Below, one piece after another: positions 1-14,200 of a DNA stretch of 64,000 nt. Origin of the DNA: Sinotaia quadrata (taxonomy: Eukaryota; Mollusca; Gastropoda; Architaenioglossa; Viviparidae); NCBI GenBank assembly GCA_028829895.1, contig CM054182.1, forward strand, positions 85,550,546 through 85,614,545, written 5' to 3'. A program made the position numbers and the translations under genes. The notes beneath the pieces were generated by a model. It was given only the letters and a program-made list of their open reading frames with translations, did no database searches and was not told where the DNA came from. Position 1 is the first letter of the stretch; every line of letters starts with the position of its first letter.

Positions 1-37
1 TCGCTATAGTTTCTACACAGTTCTCTAACTGTATGTG

Positions 38-240
38 TTGGGGGGGGGCTCGAACTTTCTTATAAAAATATCACTCTTCTATTCTATATTATCTATCGGT
101 CATCTTTCTAACACTTGTGGCCAGCCAGATGTGTTTAGGGGGTTAGCCGTGTGTTATGGGCGGCCCAGGGTGGTGTAAAATTAATACCTGGTCCATCTCC
201 AAACGAAACGAAACGTCACAGTGTGTGTGTGGGGGGGGGA
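38..240. repeat. Dispersed repeat, about 200 bp, copy 1 of 3
   Basis: The G-run, the TGTGGCCAGCCAG block and the CATCTCC...GAAA...GTCACAGT block recur at 38584-38760 and 55985-56150 in the same order. No coding potential seen. Confidence 0.6.
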
Positions 241-540
241 GGGGGTGAGTAATTCGTCTAAATACTAAATGATAGGGCATCCCCAATACCTCAGTCTTGT
301 CTGAGTGTGAGTAATAAATGGTTTGCATCAGCATGAAGATAATTGGAGACCCCAAATAATTCTGTCTTGTCCGGGTGAGTGCAGTAGTATCGTAGTGGTT
401 CATGTCACATGGCTCAATCTTGTATCATTGTATTACATATGCAAATGATGTAATAATATCATAACTTCATTATTGTCGTTAGTGTGCATAAAAATGATTC
501 GTATTATACGATAACATGCGAAAAACCCCAAGACGCCAAC

Positions 541-636
541 TTTTCTCAGTGTGTGAAATGAGTCATTTGTATAACATGAACTCGACCTTTTGTCAGTGTG
601 TGAAATGAGTCATTTGTATAACATGAACTAGACACA
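541..636. repeat. 48 bp direct duplication
   Basis: Two near-identical copies containing CAGTGTGTGAAATGAGTC. The rest of 241-1877 shows no exon or recognisable element, only AT-rich DNA. Confidence 0.7.
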
Positions 637-1877
637 TGACACAAATAGTTCTGCTTTGTCTCAATGTTATGTCTCAACGATTAATTGAGTCGAATTCTAT
701 TTCAGGCAGAAATATGTGAATCAGGCGAAAATAATGTACTCTCCTCCTGCAAGGGTTTGGTAGAAAATTAGATATATGGATAGTTTCCCAGAAGTACGCA
801 GTTTTAATGGCCTCAATAAAAATATTCAAATATGACATTTCCTATTCTTAACGAGAACGCTTAACACTATTGATGTATCTTTATTTATTTCCTTCTTTAA
901 CCTGTTTAACAGGGCTTTTAAAGATGAGAGGTTCAGAAGTCTAAGGCAATAAGACAGTCAAGTTCTTCAAAAATACACAGCAGCATGTTAGAAACTACCC
1001 ATGATCACGTGAGACGGTTATTTGCAAAGTTTATTTTCTTTTTTAAAATCCATTGCTAAATAAAAATCAAACGTGCGCGTCCGACGAGCTTTTGTCCAGT
1101 AAATCGTCTGCAATGATGCTGGATTGAATTTTCAAAATAAAATGAGTTTTTATTGCACCAAGAACAAATTAAAATTTTATTATTAAGAAAAAAGTAACAG
1201 AAATGTTCATAATGTTCCAAGTCGCTCTTTAAACAACAGCAACACAAATGGAGGGAAGAGAAAATATACAGTCAACAAACATAAAGGAAAGAAAACAATT
1301 ATATCAAATGACTTTATAGAGACATCGTCTCAGATATAATCGGTGTTTATAGCACATATGATATGTTTTAAATGAATGCCAAGGAATATGCTAAGCTTTC
1401 AAAGCAGCCTCAAAGGTTGGAAACTAATTGCCTTTGAAAATATATTGTTACAGTGTACTTTGTTTGGTTTTATGACTGCTGTTAATAAGGCTATGAAGTA
1501 TTCTTTTATAGTATTTGCTTTTGATATTCAATTTAACATCTAACTGTGTTTTGTTTTATGAGTGTAGTTTATAAAGTTCCGGAATTGCTTCGAGTTGGTG
1601 ACAGTGTTTTCAATGAAATGCTTTTCCACGTTTTTCTTTCTTACACCCCAACCAAAATGGCGCCTGAGAAATCGACGTTTATCAAAAAGAAATATCTAAT
1701 GTATTCTAATATTTTACTTATTAATTATGGTTACAGTATAAATACATATTAGTTGGATAAGTGATGACTCTCTAAGAGGAACGTTCAATGCCTTCTTAGA
1801 AACACTTTTATCCTTGCGCACTTCATATGACAATTTAATCTTAATCCAAGGCCATCGATATGTGTTCCTCAGCTTGT

Positions 1878-2160
1878 CATGTTCTCCTAGTTAAAGTTCT
1901 AATCGTCTGATCTGATGTAGACGTGTTGATGTTCTAGTTAAAGTTCTAATCGTCTGATCTGATGTAGACGTGTTGATGTTCTCCTGGTTAAAGTTCTAAT
2001 CGTCTGATCTGATGTAGACGTGTTGATGTTCTAGTTAAAGTTCTAATCGTCTGATCTGATGTAGACGTGTTAATGTTCTAGTTAAAGTTCTAATCGTCTG
2101 ATCTGATGTAGACGTGTTGATGCTCTCCTGGTTAAAGTTCTAATCGTCTGATCTGATTTA
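1878..2160. repeat. Minisatellite, 46-52 bp unit, about 6 copies
   Basis: Units share TTAAAGTTCTAATCGTCTGA and alternate in length by a short CTCCTGG insert. Confidence 0.9.
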
Positions 2161-2491
2161 AACTTTGGTACCACACACACCAGCAATATATACGAATCAG
2201 ACAGAGAGACTATGAATAGCATAGGAGAAGAATGAAATTACAATTCATGAAGCAAAGTGTAGAAATGATGCAATAATAGTTGTGGAATGCGAACTTCTTT
2301 CTCTCTTTCTTAAGTGGGAAATAATAAACTGTTCAATCCATTAATGTTCATTGCGTTAGAAAAATAATATATAAGGCAATTGTTCTAAGTGCAATTTCAC
2401 TTTCTAAGTTCTGATGCCAAATAAATTATTACGAATAACATATTCATAGGCTGAGGTTCAAGGATCCAGAGATACAAAATTAAGGAAAAAT

Positions 2492-2590
2492 TCATAAAGA
2501 ATGCCAAGCTATAGCGACATTACAAATGAGTAAAATAATATAGAATGCCAATCTATAGCGACATTAGAAATGAGTAAAATAATATAGTAT
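2492..2590. repeat. Tandem duplication of about 50 bp
   Basis: Two copies sharing CTATAGCGACATTA followed by AATGAGTAAAATAATATAG. Confidence 0.75.
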
Positions 2591-2934
2591 TTGATCTATT
2601 CTCATGTAGACTATGATGATATTCTTTGTCACATATCAACACAGTTTCTCTTAAGGGTGCTGGAACTGGCCAGAATTAGAAAGTCTTATTAATGTTTATA
2701 ATGCGGACCGAGCTGGCAGCATTGCCATCAGATGATAACATTGATTCCACCTATAGAACTAGGAAAACACAACACCCACTCATCCACCCCACCCCACCCC
2801 AGACACATGTTCAGTGTCAAATCCAGTTATTTGCTCTTGAACTGGAAAACACAAAATCCAGACTGGATACCACATTATAGCACTCAGGCACCAACACTGC
2901 CAACTTCGCAGACTGAAAGACGTATCGCCTTAGA

Positions 2935-3172
2935 CGTAACACAATTCTTGCACCATTACATGCACTTTACGTAACACTTGCACCATTACATGCACTTCAC
3001 GTAACACTTGCACCATTACATGCACTTTACGTAACACTTGCACCATTACATGCACTTTACGTAACACTTGCACCATTACATGCACTTTACGTAACACTTG
3101 CACCATTACATGCACTTTACGTAACACTTGCACCATTACATGCACTTCACGTAACACTTGCACCATCATAGA
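2935..3172. repeat. Minisatellite, 30 bp unit, about 8 copies
   Basis: Near-perfect repeats of CGTAACACTTGCACCATTAC plus 10 bp. The period is a multiple of three, which makes open frames by chance. Confidence 0.95.
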
Positions 3173-3916
3173 CACAGTGATTATACCCAGTCAAGTCTTG
3201 ATACTGACGTAACGTGTCGATGAATATATAATGACGTAACCAATTGTAACCGACGTAACATTCATATGCTGCACCGTTAGAACCATAAACGTAACTCAAC
3301 ACTGACATCAAGAAGGGTCTCCTTAGATAAATAAACATTCACTAAATAGTTTGCGTCTAAACTGTAAATTTCGCCGATTCTTTTAAAGCACATTCCAAAG
3401 CAGTTTTTCATCACTAAACTATTAACAAACTCGCAGGTACAAATTTACTTAACAAATATTGAGAGGATACTATCTATAATGAACAGAAAATTGGCAGTCT
3501 TAAAAGTAAAAACAAATCATTACAACATCCATCAGACCAAGAATGCACCACGCCTGATCGTGGAGTTACGTTATTGCAAGCACATTTTTTTTTCTGCCTG
3601 AAATTTGCCTGCTGCGGGTATTTTTGTTAGCGGGTAAGATTCTCTTAATGACCATTAGCAAAGCTTAGCGCTCCAATAATAAATAATTATATATCGAATC
3701 CCCAGCATACTATTTATTAGTGTTTCTGTTTATTGATCTATACGACATTCCATAAAGGTTAATTTAGCGGACATACACGGGTCACGTGATTCAATTTAGA
3801 AAATAGTATCATAGAAACTTACATAAGTCTCTAACATCAGAGACCAATTAACTGACTTCCACGTTTTGTTATTTCTACTGTTCCAAAATGTTGCCTGAAC
3901 GTGTACACCACATCTA

Positions 3917-3918
3917 TG

Positions 3919-3951
<33 letters not shown>

Positions 3952-3985
3952 GTGTGTCTGTCTATCTTTCTATCTATCTATCTCT
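3917..3985. repeat. TATC microsatellite
   Basis: Interrupted (TATC)n. The flanking 3173-3916 and 3986-4840 contain no recognisable gene; a short phrase (AGCTTTATGTTGCATTGT) recurs near 4042 and 4160, with a related block near 4480. Confidence 0.9.
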
Positions 3986-4844
3986 GTATAACGCTAAAGC
4001 GTCCTTGACTTTCGAGCACATGTGAGGTTTTTTAGATGGCCAGCTTTATGTTGCATTGTTGCGTTCCAAGTACTCATAAAAAGACAGACGGTCAAGGTCA
4101 TTTGCTGAAAATTTCACTTGCAGTGTGACAATCAAAACCGTGGGAGCTTTTTATATGGTCAGCTTTATGTTGCATTGTCGCGTTCATGGGAATGTGAAAT
4201 AAGAAATTGGTATTGGTAAACAGTGCTTGAAAATATAAGTACATATTTAACAATTATAAAAGAAGTAGAGTATTTTCCTCTCATCATCGATGAAATTTTT
4301 CGCATCCACAATCGCATCACTGTTAGATATCATATGTAGAGGAGAGCGATAATTACATTTAAATCGTGAGTGACTGCAAAGATGGACAGCCCGACAAAGC
4401 CAAGAAACTCTCGATTGTCTGAGGTTGCAAAATGCAGTACGAATGTTGCAAAGTCATGAGAGGGCTTCGAGCACGTGGGAGCTTTTTGTTGCATTGTCAC
4501 GTTCATGGGAATGGGAAATAAGAAAATAAGTAAAATCATATAGTTTTCCAGCTCTCTATGTCTGTGTATAAAACTAATGTGACCTATAATCAAGCCTTCC
4601 AATAAACAAATTCATTTATGTTCCTAGCAGTGCATTCATTTTAATTTTCCTTCCGACATATGATACAAATGCCCGTCATACTCAAGTATTTATATAATAA
4701 AATTATTGATGAATAAAATAGCTTGTAAAGAGAATAAAAGAAATTATTTCTTTGTCTCATACGCACACGAATTTGGCTGTCTAGTAAAAAAACCCGTGTT
4801 TAAAAAGATTTACGTAGTATATTTTAACAAGCCCACCAAAGCAG

Positions 4845-5035
4845 TTGGCTTCTATGCCACTACAGTTGGCTTCTAAACCACTACAGTTGGCTTTTATGCC
4901 ACTATTGTAGGCTTCTAAACCACTACAATTGGCTTCTAAACCACTACAGTTGGCTTCTAGATCACTACAGTTGGCTTCTAAATCACTACAGTCGGCTTCT
5001 AAATCACTACAGTCGGCTTCTATACCACTACAGCG
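4845..5035. repeat. Minisatellite, 21 bp unit, about 9 copies
   Basis: Repeats of CTACAGTTGGCTTCTAAACC plus one base, with point variants. Confidence 0.92.
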
Positions 5036-5476
5036 AGGTTTCATCGAATTAGCGATGAGCATAACCGCCTGCAGTACTTCTTTTTAACGACTACGTAACA
5101 AAACTGATGACGAAATGAACATAACTATCGTTTCATGGTAATTAACATCTCTAAGCTCTTTATAAATTGAGACATCTCGGATCCCCAAAAATCCAGGAAG
5201 AGGGGCTTAAATCCACACCTCCTGTACCTGAGGCCGGCCCCAGACCCTGCAGATAACAAACTCCGCACTCGTTACACACGTAGATGGACGAACACTAAAA
5301 CGAAAACGAACTATTATTAAGTACAGAGAAGACGTTATAAATTCGTGAAACGGAACATGTTAATAAGAAGGTAGGCAGACTGAATGATAGATAAAAGGAA
5401 AGACAGGGATAATAAGTAGATAGATAAAATCCAGAGAGATGGGAAAATTGATAGACATACAGATAGATAGATACAC

Positions 5477-5479
<3 letters not shown>

Positions 5480-5547
<68 letters not shown>
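5480..5547. repeat. Compound (CA)n(TA)n microsatellite
   Basis: Uninterrupted CA run followed by a TA run. The remainder of 5036-6144 shows no exon for the receptor 1 N-terminus. Confidence 0.95.
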
Positions 5548-5548
<1 letters not shown>

Positions 5549-6144
5549 AGATAAATAAAATAATATAGAGAATGCATATAAATAGACAGATCGATCGATC
5601 CAAAACTAAGTACACATACACTCAAACAAATTACGTACACGCGAACAATCACTGACAATGGCGGAACGAGTGTATACAACAAAGTTTGTTTAAAAACTGA
5701 AATATATTTCAGATGAGGACATGGAATAATAACATGATAAACATTTCCTGACAATGAACCTACGGAATACGCATAATAAGGGTAAACAGAATGACGCAAA
5801 GAAAATGTGAAAGAGCAAAGCTTCAGTAGATTAGCACATCAAACAATCAAAATAGCAAAACACTTTAAAAGGAGAGCGATTAAATAAATAATTGGAAACA
5901 AATATTGAAAAACGTTTTTAGCGCGAGGCTAAATGAGCGTCACACATGTCCGGGCAAACAAACGCTAGAATGTCCAATTGATTTATTTTAAAATAGAGAA
6001 CAGAAATATTAAGGGAATGTTAAATAATGATTTCGTGCATTAAAATTTTTGTATTATATGTAATGAGATGAATTTGTAACAAAAGCTTTATTCTCATTCG
6101 GAAATTAAGCTGCGGTTGAGGACCAATTTAAAAGCATTTTTCAG

Positions 6145-6298
6145 GTACTGGAGTATGCGGTGTCTCAAGTAAACCGAAATGGAGTTCTACCCAGAAATAT
6201 CACTTTGGGTTTCGTTGTCCTGGATGACTGTTACATCGTCAACCACGCTGTTGCCCAGTCCCTTGCCTTCGTACCCCAGACTACGTGTCCTACATCAG
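6145..6298 (+). CDS. Receptor 1, first visible coding exon (ligand domain start)
   Basis: Acceptor TTTTTCAG at 6137-6144; donor gtacat from 6299; ends in phase 1. It encodes VLEYAVSQVNRNGVLPRNIT and the conserved LDDC cysteine, matching exon 2 of the - strand paralogue (SLEYAVQEVN...LLDDC) in length and phase. Confidence 0.9.
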
Positions 6299-9200
6299 GT
6301 ACATTGTCATTTTCTGGCCAATTAGTAGACCCAATGTTCCAGTCTATATATGTTGTCAATTATATACGTATTTCATTGGCTGGCTCTCCAAATGTGTTGT
6401 CAATTGTATACTCATTTCATTGGCTGGCTCTCCAAATGTGTTGTCAATTGTGTCTCACTTCATTGGCTGGCTCTCCAAATGTGTTGTCAATTGTGTACTC
6501 ATTTGCCTTTGTGACTACTTTGTGACTTCGACTGAAGCTATTTATACTGTTTAAAAGTTCATAGTTTGAAAAATCAACTTCATGTATACAATTTCACTTT
6601 GTTTATTTTCTTTTGTTAATTATATTATTTTATATTTTGTTAACACACATGCTTTTCAAAATAATAAGGAAAGTCTATGTCTCTTTGACGGGTGGGGGCA
6701 AATCCTTGCTTAGCCGTAAGTCGAATATTAGCATATCTTGAGTGTCCCCTCAGTGTAATGTGTAGTGTGGAGGCCAAGACCAAATAGGCAATAGATAGTT
6801 ATCTGCTGTCACAAACATATGGGTGCTAGGTAGTGCAAACTGGCAAACTGATATTGAACCAGAAATACTCAGTGTAGCAGGTAAATGTTATTTTGAATCT
6901 AGTTTGAGGCTCTGAGGTCTGACTGAGTTTCTCGTCCACATTTTGTAAAATCCCTTATTGTCAATTTACAGTCTGAAACGCAATGAAAATAAAATGATTT
7001 TAGATTGTAGTCTAATCTATTTATGTCTGAAACTGGATGAAAATAAAATGATTTTAGATTGCAGCATTGTTTATTTAGTCAGAAACTCCACGAAAATAAA
7101 ATGTATTTTAGATTACAGCCCTGACTATTTACAGTAGATGCTCCGTAAAAGTATTATTTTTATTTTGTAGATTGCAGCCTTGAATATTTATTTCATGACA
7201 ATAAAATGCTTAAACAACAAAAATAAATATGTAAAATTAAATATGATTACTATGGTTCTACTATTATTAATAATAATCTTTTGGCTTTATGGTCATTGCT
7301 TCCAACATTACCTTATATTCAGATGAGGTGGAACAATTTTGAATTGTTTCCCCAAGCAAAAATTTGTTATTTAAAATTTAAAACACTATAATATTGCAGA
7401 AGCGCCCAACTATAACGAAAGTGACATTATTGTTCCCTATGACGTCATCGGAGTCATTGGATCAACACGCAGTTCTCAGTCGAAGGCCGTGGCGCAGTTA
7501 CTTTCTCCTGCTCAAGTTCCGCTTGTCAGTTTTTTCTCCACAAGTGACGAGCTAAGCGACAAGGATTTATATCCATACTTTCTCCGAACAGTACCACCTG
7601 ACAGGTAAAATTAAAAGAAAATGTAAAGGGCAATGTGAGAACTAAAACTGTTGTGTGAATGTTTACATTTACAAAAACAATTAGAGCAATGCAAAACTAA
7701 AATTATATTGTGGATTATTTCCGTTGTATTCGTATTGTCTAATATAAAGAAGAAAGAAAAATAAATAGTCTTTCAAGTACATATATTTCTATTTAAAACA
7801 TTATTTTATCACCTAGAATAAATAAATAAATTGCCTGCTCTTGTGGAGGGAATTACACTGTAGATAATATTGTTAATATGGTACAGTCGTTATTCTAAAC
7901 CACAGGCAGTCAAAGAGCGGTGGTACTGATGAATTGTTTATGAATATTTTAATTAGCTTTTCTGCACAGATTGAAACATTCAACCACGCACAGAAACACA
8001 TAAGACACATCATTACAGGACACACGTCAATACATAGCACGTTTCAATGCATAATACACATCTTATAGGACACACATCAATATATAATACACATCATTAC
8101 CGGACACATCAATAGGTAATACACATCATTACCGGACACACATCAATACATAATACACATCATCACCGGACACCCATCAATACGTAATACACATCATTAC
8201 CGGACACACATCAATACGTAATACACATCATTACCGGACACACAGCAATACGTAATACACATCATTACCGGACACACATCAGTACGTAATACATATCATT
8301 ACCGGACACACATCAATACATAATATACATCATATGACACACATGCATATCACCGTTTCTTCAGAGAACTCATTTCTGCAGATTCCAGTTCAGCGCCATT
8401 TTCACCCTCATCAAGGAACAAGGGTGGACTTACGTGTCAGTCGTGTATGAGGAAGGCAGTTACGGGGAAAACGGTTTTAAACAACTGCGGGATCTCTTTG
8501 ATGCCAGTGGGGTGTGTCTGGCTGTAGTGCATAAGGTGTCTATACTTTTAACTGATAACCAGGTAAGAAAACTCTTAGACTAAATACCATTTCGCGACAT
8601 TTAGCTGGCATGTTTCATTTGTTTTGAAAATAAGCAAGAGTACTAAGATTTAGTCCCCCCTCCCCATTTAATTTATTTTGAAAGGCAAAATTTCTGTGCT
8701 GCCTTAAAATAGGACCCTTTTGCCGGCTCTGTTATAGTACCCTTTGTCCAAAGAAAGCTTTTGTCTGTGACACATGGGCTCAAGTTGTATTAGCTGTAAG
8801 TGCAGAAAGAGGAATTATGTTACCCACTGAAATCGTTGTTGACATGCTTCATATGTCCTTAACAGTTCCATTTTTTAGTATTCAAGTCACTGTCTTTACT
8901 AAACGTATGTTAATATAGCAATGACCTATAAAGAGCATTTACTTGTAACGATTGCTGCGAACTTACTATTTTCCTTTAATGACCTATAAAGAGCGTTCAC
9001 TTGTAACGATTGCTGCTAACTTACTATTTTCCTTTAATGACCTATAAAGAGCGTTCACTTGTAACGATTGCTGCTAACTTACTATTTTCCTTTAATGACC
9101 TATAAAGAGCGTTCACTTGTAACGATTGCTGCTAACTTACTATTTTCCTTTAATGACCTATAAAGAGCGTTCACTTGTAACGATTGCTGCTAACTTACTA

Positions 9201-11153
9201 TTTTCCTTTAATGACCTATAAATTTACTTGTAACGATTGCTGCTAACTTACTATTTTCCTTTAATGACCTATAAATTTACTTGTAACGATTGCTGCTTAC
9301 TTACTATTTTCCTTTAATGACTAATTTGCTAATCGGTCGCTGTTCAAAAATTATCCTGTGGGTTGATGCAGCCAAATAATGAGGTGGAAAAAAAGAAAGC
9401 GAGCGAGAGAAAAAGAGTGTGTGTCATCTCTCTCCACCTGACCAGTAACTGTAATTGGGATTGCCTTGGATCATTTTTGATCGTTTAATAAGTCATCTAC
9501 TCTATTAAGAAAATGCGTTTACATCGAGCAATTAAGCTCCTCAGACACGCGTCCAGCTTATACATTTCTCTTAGTATTCACGTGAACAAGCTGTATATTA
9601 CATCACAGGTATCTTTTAGTATTAATTTGTCCGTAATGTGAACGAGCTGTATAGTACATCACAGGTATCTTTTAGTATTAATTTGTCCGTAATGTGAACG
9701 AGCTGTATAGTACATCACAGGTATCTTTTAGTATTAATTTGTCCGTAATGTGAACGAGCTGTATAGTACATCACAGGTATCTTTTAGTATTAATTTGTCC
9801 GTAATGTGAACGAGCTGTATAGTACATCACATGTTTCTCATAGTATTCATGTACCGGTAATGTGAACGATTTGTATATTACATCATTATGTTTCTCATAG
9901 TATTCACGTGTCCGCATGGTGAAAGAGTTGTATTTTATATCCAGTATTTGATAAGTTGATGAACTATGCTTATAAAATTTTATCTCTACTATTCAATCTC
10001 ATACCTGCTCAATAACATGTGTGTTTTCCTACTAGTGTGTGATGAGAGCTACGGCGGAGGAGGGGGGATTATCTCTGTCTAGAACATCCTAAAGGACACA
10101 ACCACTTTATCCGATCCAAAAAATAAGAAAACATATGAGAAAATGATTCAAACGTTTAATCATCGAATTTTCTTGTTAATATAGGCGAAAAAAATCATTA
10201 CGTGAACAGTGGATTGGTGTCATCAAATTATAATCCACCCAATTCTTATGAAATGTAGAAAAACGAGAATTCTGGAAATATATATTAATTTATAACTTTT
10301 TTTAAAAATGTTCAGATTGTTGGCCTTGAAGGCGAAATATGAGTTTTAACGGTGTTCTACACGTTTGATGACACGGCATATATTGTCTAAAGGGATATTA
10401 TTATGCTTGTGCACATAGTTAATAAGGCGGTTAGTGCCTTATGACGTCATAACTTTGGACCTCATTATAAAATAATTAAAATTTGAGAATTAAATTCCGT
10501 GCTGTTTGAATTTTAACTCCCTTAATTTTACACGTGTGTCTTACTTTTGTTTCTTTTGCACAGAGTGACCTCGTGGCTCGTGACCTTGTTGAGAAGAAAA
10601 ACGCTCGGGTCGTTGTGCTTATAACTGTCGTAGACCTGGCGTACAAAGTAATTGCAGCAACGGGTCGTCGACAAACAAGAGGCAATTTTATCTGGGTGGG
10701 AAGTGATGGGTGGGCAGAAGAAGTTACGTTTATGGTCGGTCTGGGTGAGCTGCTATGGGGAGCGCTCGTTGTCGGTCCGCCAATGGGGTCCGTCTCAGAT
10801 TACGACGACCACTTTGAAAAATTGAAGCCGGTAAGAAATAGGGATTGAATCCCGTAAGCTTTGCTGAACGTTTAATAATGATTTGTGTGAGTTGTGTGTA
10901 TGCTTTATGTGTGTGCGCGTGTATATGTTTGTTTGTTTGTATGTGTGTGTTATATGTGTGTGTTTGTATATGTGTATATGAGTATGTGTGTGTGGATTTT
11001 ATGGATGTGTTTGCATGTATGTATATGTTTGCATATGTGTGTGTTGATACGTGTGTGTCTAAATATATGTGCGTACGTTTATATTTATATATTGTATGTG
11101 TGCATGCATGAGTGTGTATGTATGTTTATTTATATATATGTGTGTGTGTGTGT

Positions 11154-11232
<79 letters not shown>

Positions 11233-14200
11233 CACTGACGAGCGAAATACAAAAATCACCATTTCACAACTTCATTTATAAACCATAGGAGACGTGTTGG
11301 AATTGTACTGAATTTATAAGACTTTCAGTGCATAGACAATTACTGAGGATTACGAAAAGAGTAATTTTAACCTGTGATACAGCTGTATGGTCTGAACTAT
11401 AATCGAAATTAAGAATTATATAGAAGACTTTCAGTGCATACACAATTATTGAGAATTCCGAAAAGAGTAATTTAAACCTGTGATACAGCTGTAGTGGTCT
11501 GAACTATAATCGAGATTAAGAGTTATATAGAAGACCTGTCAGTACATACACAGTTATTGAGAACTATGGTACAAAAAGGGCAATTTAACTTGTGATACAC
11601 CTGTAGTATTCTAAACTGTAATCGAGATTAACAGTCTCAACCATGATTTAGAAATAGTAGATGACAATATATTGCTCATTTCATGCAGTGAAATAAAATA
11701 AAAAATGAATTCTTGGATTATCTTGAGTGCTAATGATAAAATTACGATATTCTTTAATAATGTTATATTTTAAACATATAGAGCTGCAGAATATTTAACA
11801 GCCACTTAAACATTATTTTCTGAATAGGGCGATACCACCAATCCTTGGTTCCAAGACTTCTGGGAAAACTTCTTCAATTGTTCCATTCTGAATGGCACGT
11901 GCAGCCCGAACTCAACTTTAGCAAACCTATCAACCTATAGCTACTCGGGACGGGTCTTGGACACGGTCAACGTGTTAGCCAACGCCACTGCTCGAGTGCT
12001 GTCCAGTGCGGCCTGCGCAACTCTCCTGGGAAGTTCAGCTCGAGGTTGCATCACGGGACCACATCTGCTAGCGGAGCTGATGAAAACACGGCAGCCCGGG
12101 TACACTGGGTGGATAGAATTGAATGTGAACGGTGACCGTTTAGGCAAGTATCTGCTGCGCCAAGTGATGCCCGCTTTTACTAGTGAAGGGATTACTGAGG
12201 CGGGCTACCTAGAGGTTCCAGTGGCTGAGTTCGACGCCTTGTCTGGACGCATGACGATGCTGAGTAATTTGAGCTGGGCTCACCAAAGGGTGCCTGGTAG
12301 CCAGGGAACACCAGAGTCTCGCTGCAGTTGGCCCTGCGCGGAGGGTGAAGCACGAGTGCCGCAGGAAGTCAAATGCTGCTGGCTGTGTCAGGCTTGTCGA
12401 ATTAACGAACGGCTGGCCGACAACGGCACACGCTGTGAGGCCTGCCCTATTTTCCAATGGCCAGACCCTACAACAGGGAGCACCACGTGCATAGACATAC
12501 CTGTCGACATCCAAGAACTGAATAGCATAAGGGGTGTGGCACAGTCAACTCTGGCTTTGGGATCTTTCCTCTGCTGTCTCGCGGTGCTGGTGTTCTTTGT
12601 TCGCCATAGGCACAAACGAGTTATCAAAGCCAGCTCGCATGAATTGTCCCTCGTCATGCTCCTGGCGATATGTCTGGGCTACGTCACCATTTTGACGCTT
12701 CTTGCCACGCCGACTGACATCACATGTCGAGCTAACTACTTGCTTTTCTGTCTCAGTTTCGCATTTCTGTATGGACCATTACTTATGCGCGCGCTTCGCA
12801 TTTTTCGTATTTTTGATGCAGGGAAGAGGACGGTGCGCATGCCCAAACTAGTTGGATCCGGTCACCAGTTGTTGTTTTCGTTTGGACTTATTTTAATACA
12901 GGTCAGTTTGCGGAAGTGAAAGTTTGGGAATAATAATTATCTGGGAAACAAAAGTCTATACCGATATTCTAATAATATTACACGTTATATACACAACCAT
13001 TAAGCGGTAATGTCTAATTCATTGATTGAAGGTGAACAGGCGAAATAGGATATCTATATATTCTAATAATATTACACGTTATATACACAAACATTAAGCG
13101 GTAATGTCTAATTCATTGATTGAAGGTGAACAGGCGAAATAGGATATCTATATATTCTAATAATATTACACGTTATATACACAACCATTAAGCGGTAATG
13201 TCTAATTCATTGATTCAAGATGAACAGGCGAAATAAGATATCCTCGCGCGCTTAAAATAAATTACTGCGGTGCTAGTATTATGCACTAGAAACAGACGGT
13301 GACCACCGAGGTCATTTCAACATTCATTTTTGCTTCACGAACTTTTCTTGCAAATATTTTCAGTGCAAGAAATGTCTTGTTTGCAAGCTAGTAATCAGAC
13401 AACAAAACTCGGTTTTCGTTTTGTGGTATCAGTAAGAGGGATAACTCAGGGATGTGACGTCGCTATAAAAGACGCTGAAGTTGATATAGGAGAAAATACC
13501 TCAAATGTAGTATGTATTTTTCCTATTTGTTTGTTTACTCGAAACTTTAGAAAGATGTGATAGGATTTTTTAAAACAGTTATCTATATGTGCATGCTGTA
13601 TCTGCAGCAATGAGTTATTTGTATGTAAGGGTTGTAAAGTCACATTGAATAATTCAGTTTTCTCAGGCATCCTAATTTGTGCTAGTCATTAGCGCTGCCT
13701 AAAGTCAGGGCTATGCGCGATTGGATTTGTCTATTATGCTTTCGAAACTGAACCTCCAACATAATGGCTTTTACATAATGGTCGATTTTTGTTGTTATGG
13801 CCAACACTCAAACATTATCACCAACCACCATCATCACTGTCATTGTCATCATTATCTTCATCTTAGCAGTAGTGTATAAGAAGTGTTTGCAATTGTAATA
13901 CTGTGATTTTCTCCACGAATTTATTGAAAATCATCGAACATTCTCATGTAAAATATCAACAACGAATATTGGAATCAGAAATATTTATCTAAACATTTTT
14001 TGCATATTAAACTTAGATCAAAATTTAGTCTGCAGATTTTCTTTTTATTTCGGACAGAAAATCACATAATCTCTAGATTATCATCATCGCCATCATCATC
14101 ATCATCGTTATCATTCTTATTATTCAGTCTCTTTCCACAACTTCTGTTTGACTGTCGATTTTGAACCAAGGTATCGGAATCTTATCTAGATTCTGTGAGA

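Noticed and set aside
4781..5062. Cys-Ser-Gly-Leu-Glu-Ala repeat frame on the - strand
   Set aside because: Product of a 21 bp minisatellite; no signal peptide exon or flanking coding sequence.
5335..5799. 154-codon frame on the - strand over the CA/TA microsatellite
   Set aside because: Composed of Tyr-Ile and Cys-Val runs from simple repeats; no gene-like sequence outside the repeat.
13330..13560. 76-codon frame in a receptor 1 intron preceded by a TTTTCAG
   Set aside because: The flanking exons (11828-12901 and 15192-15761) join perfectly within TM4 as in the paralogue, so an extra exon would disrupt the receptor.
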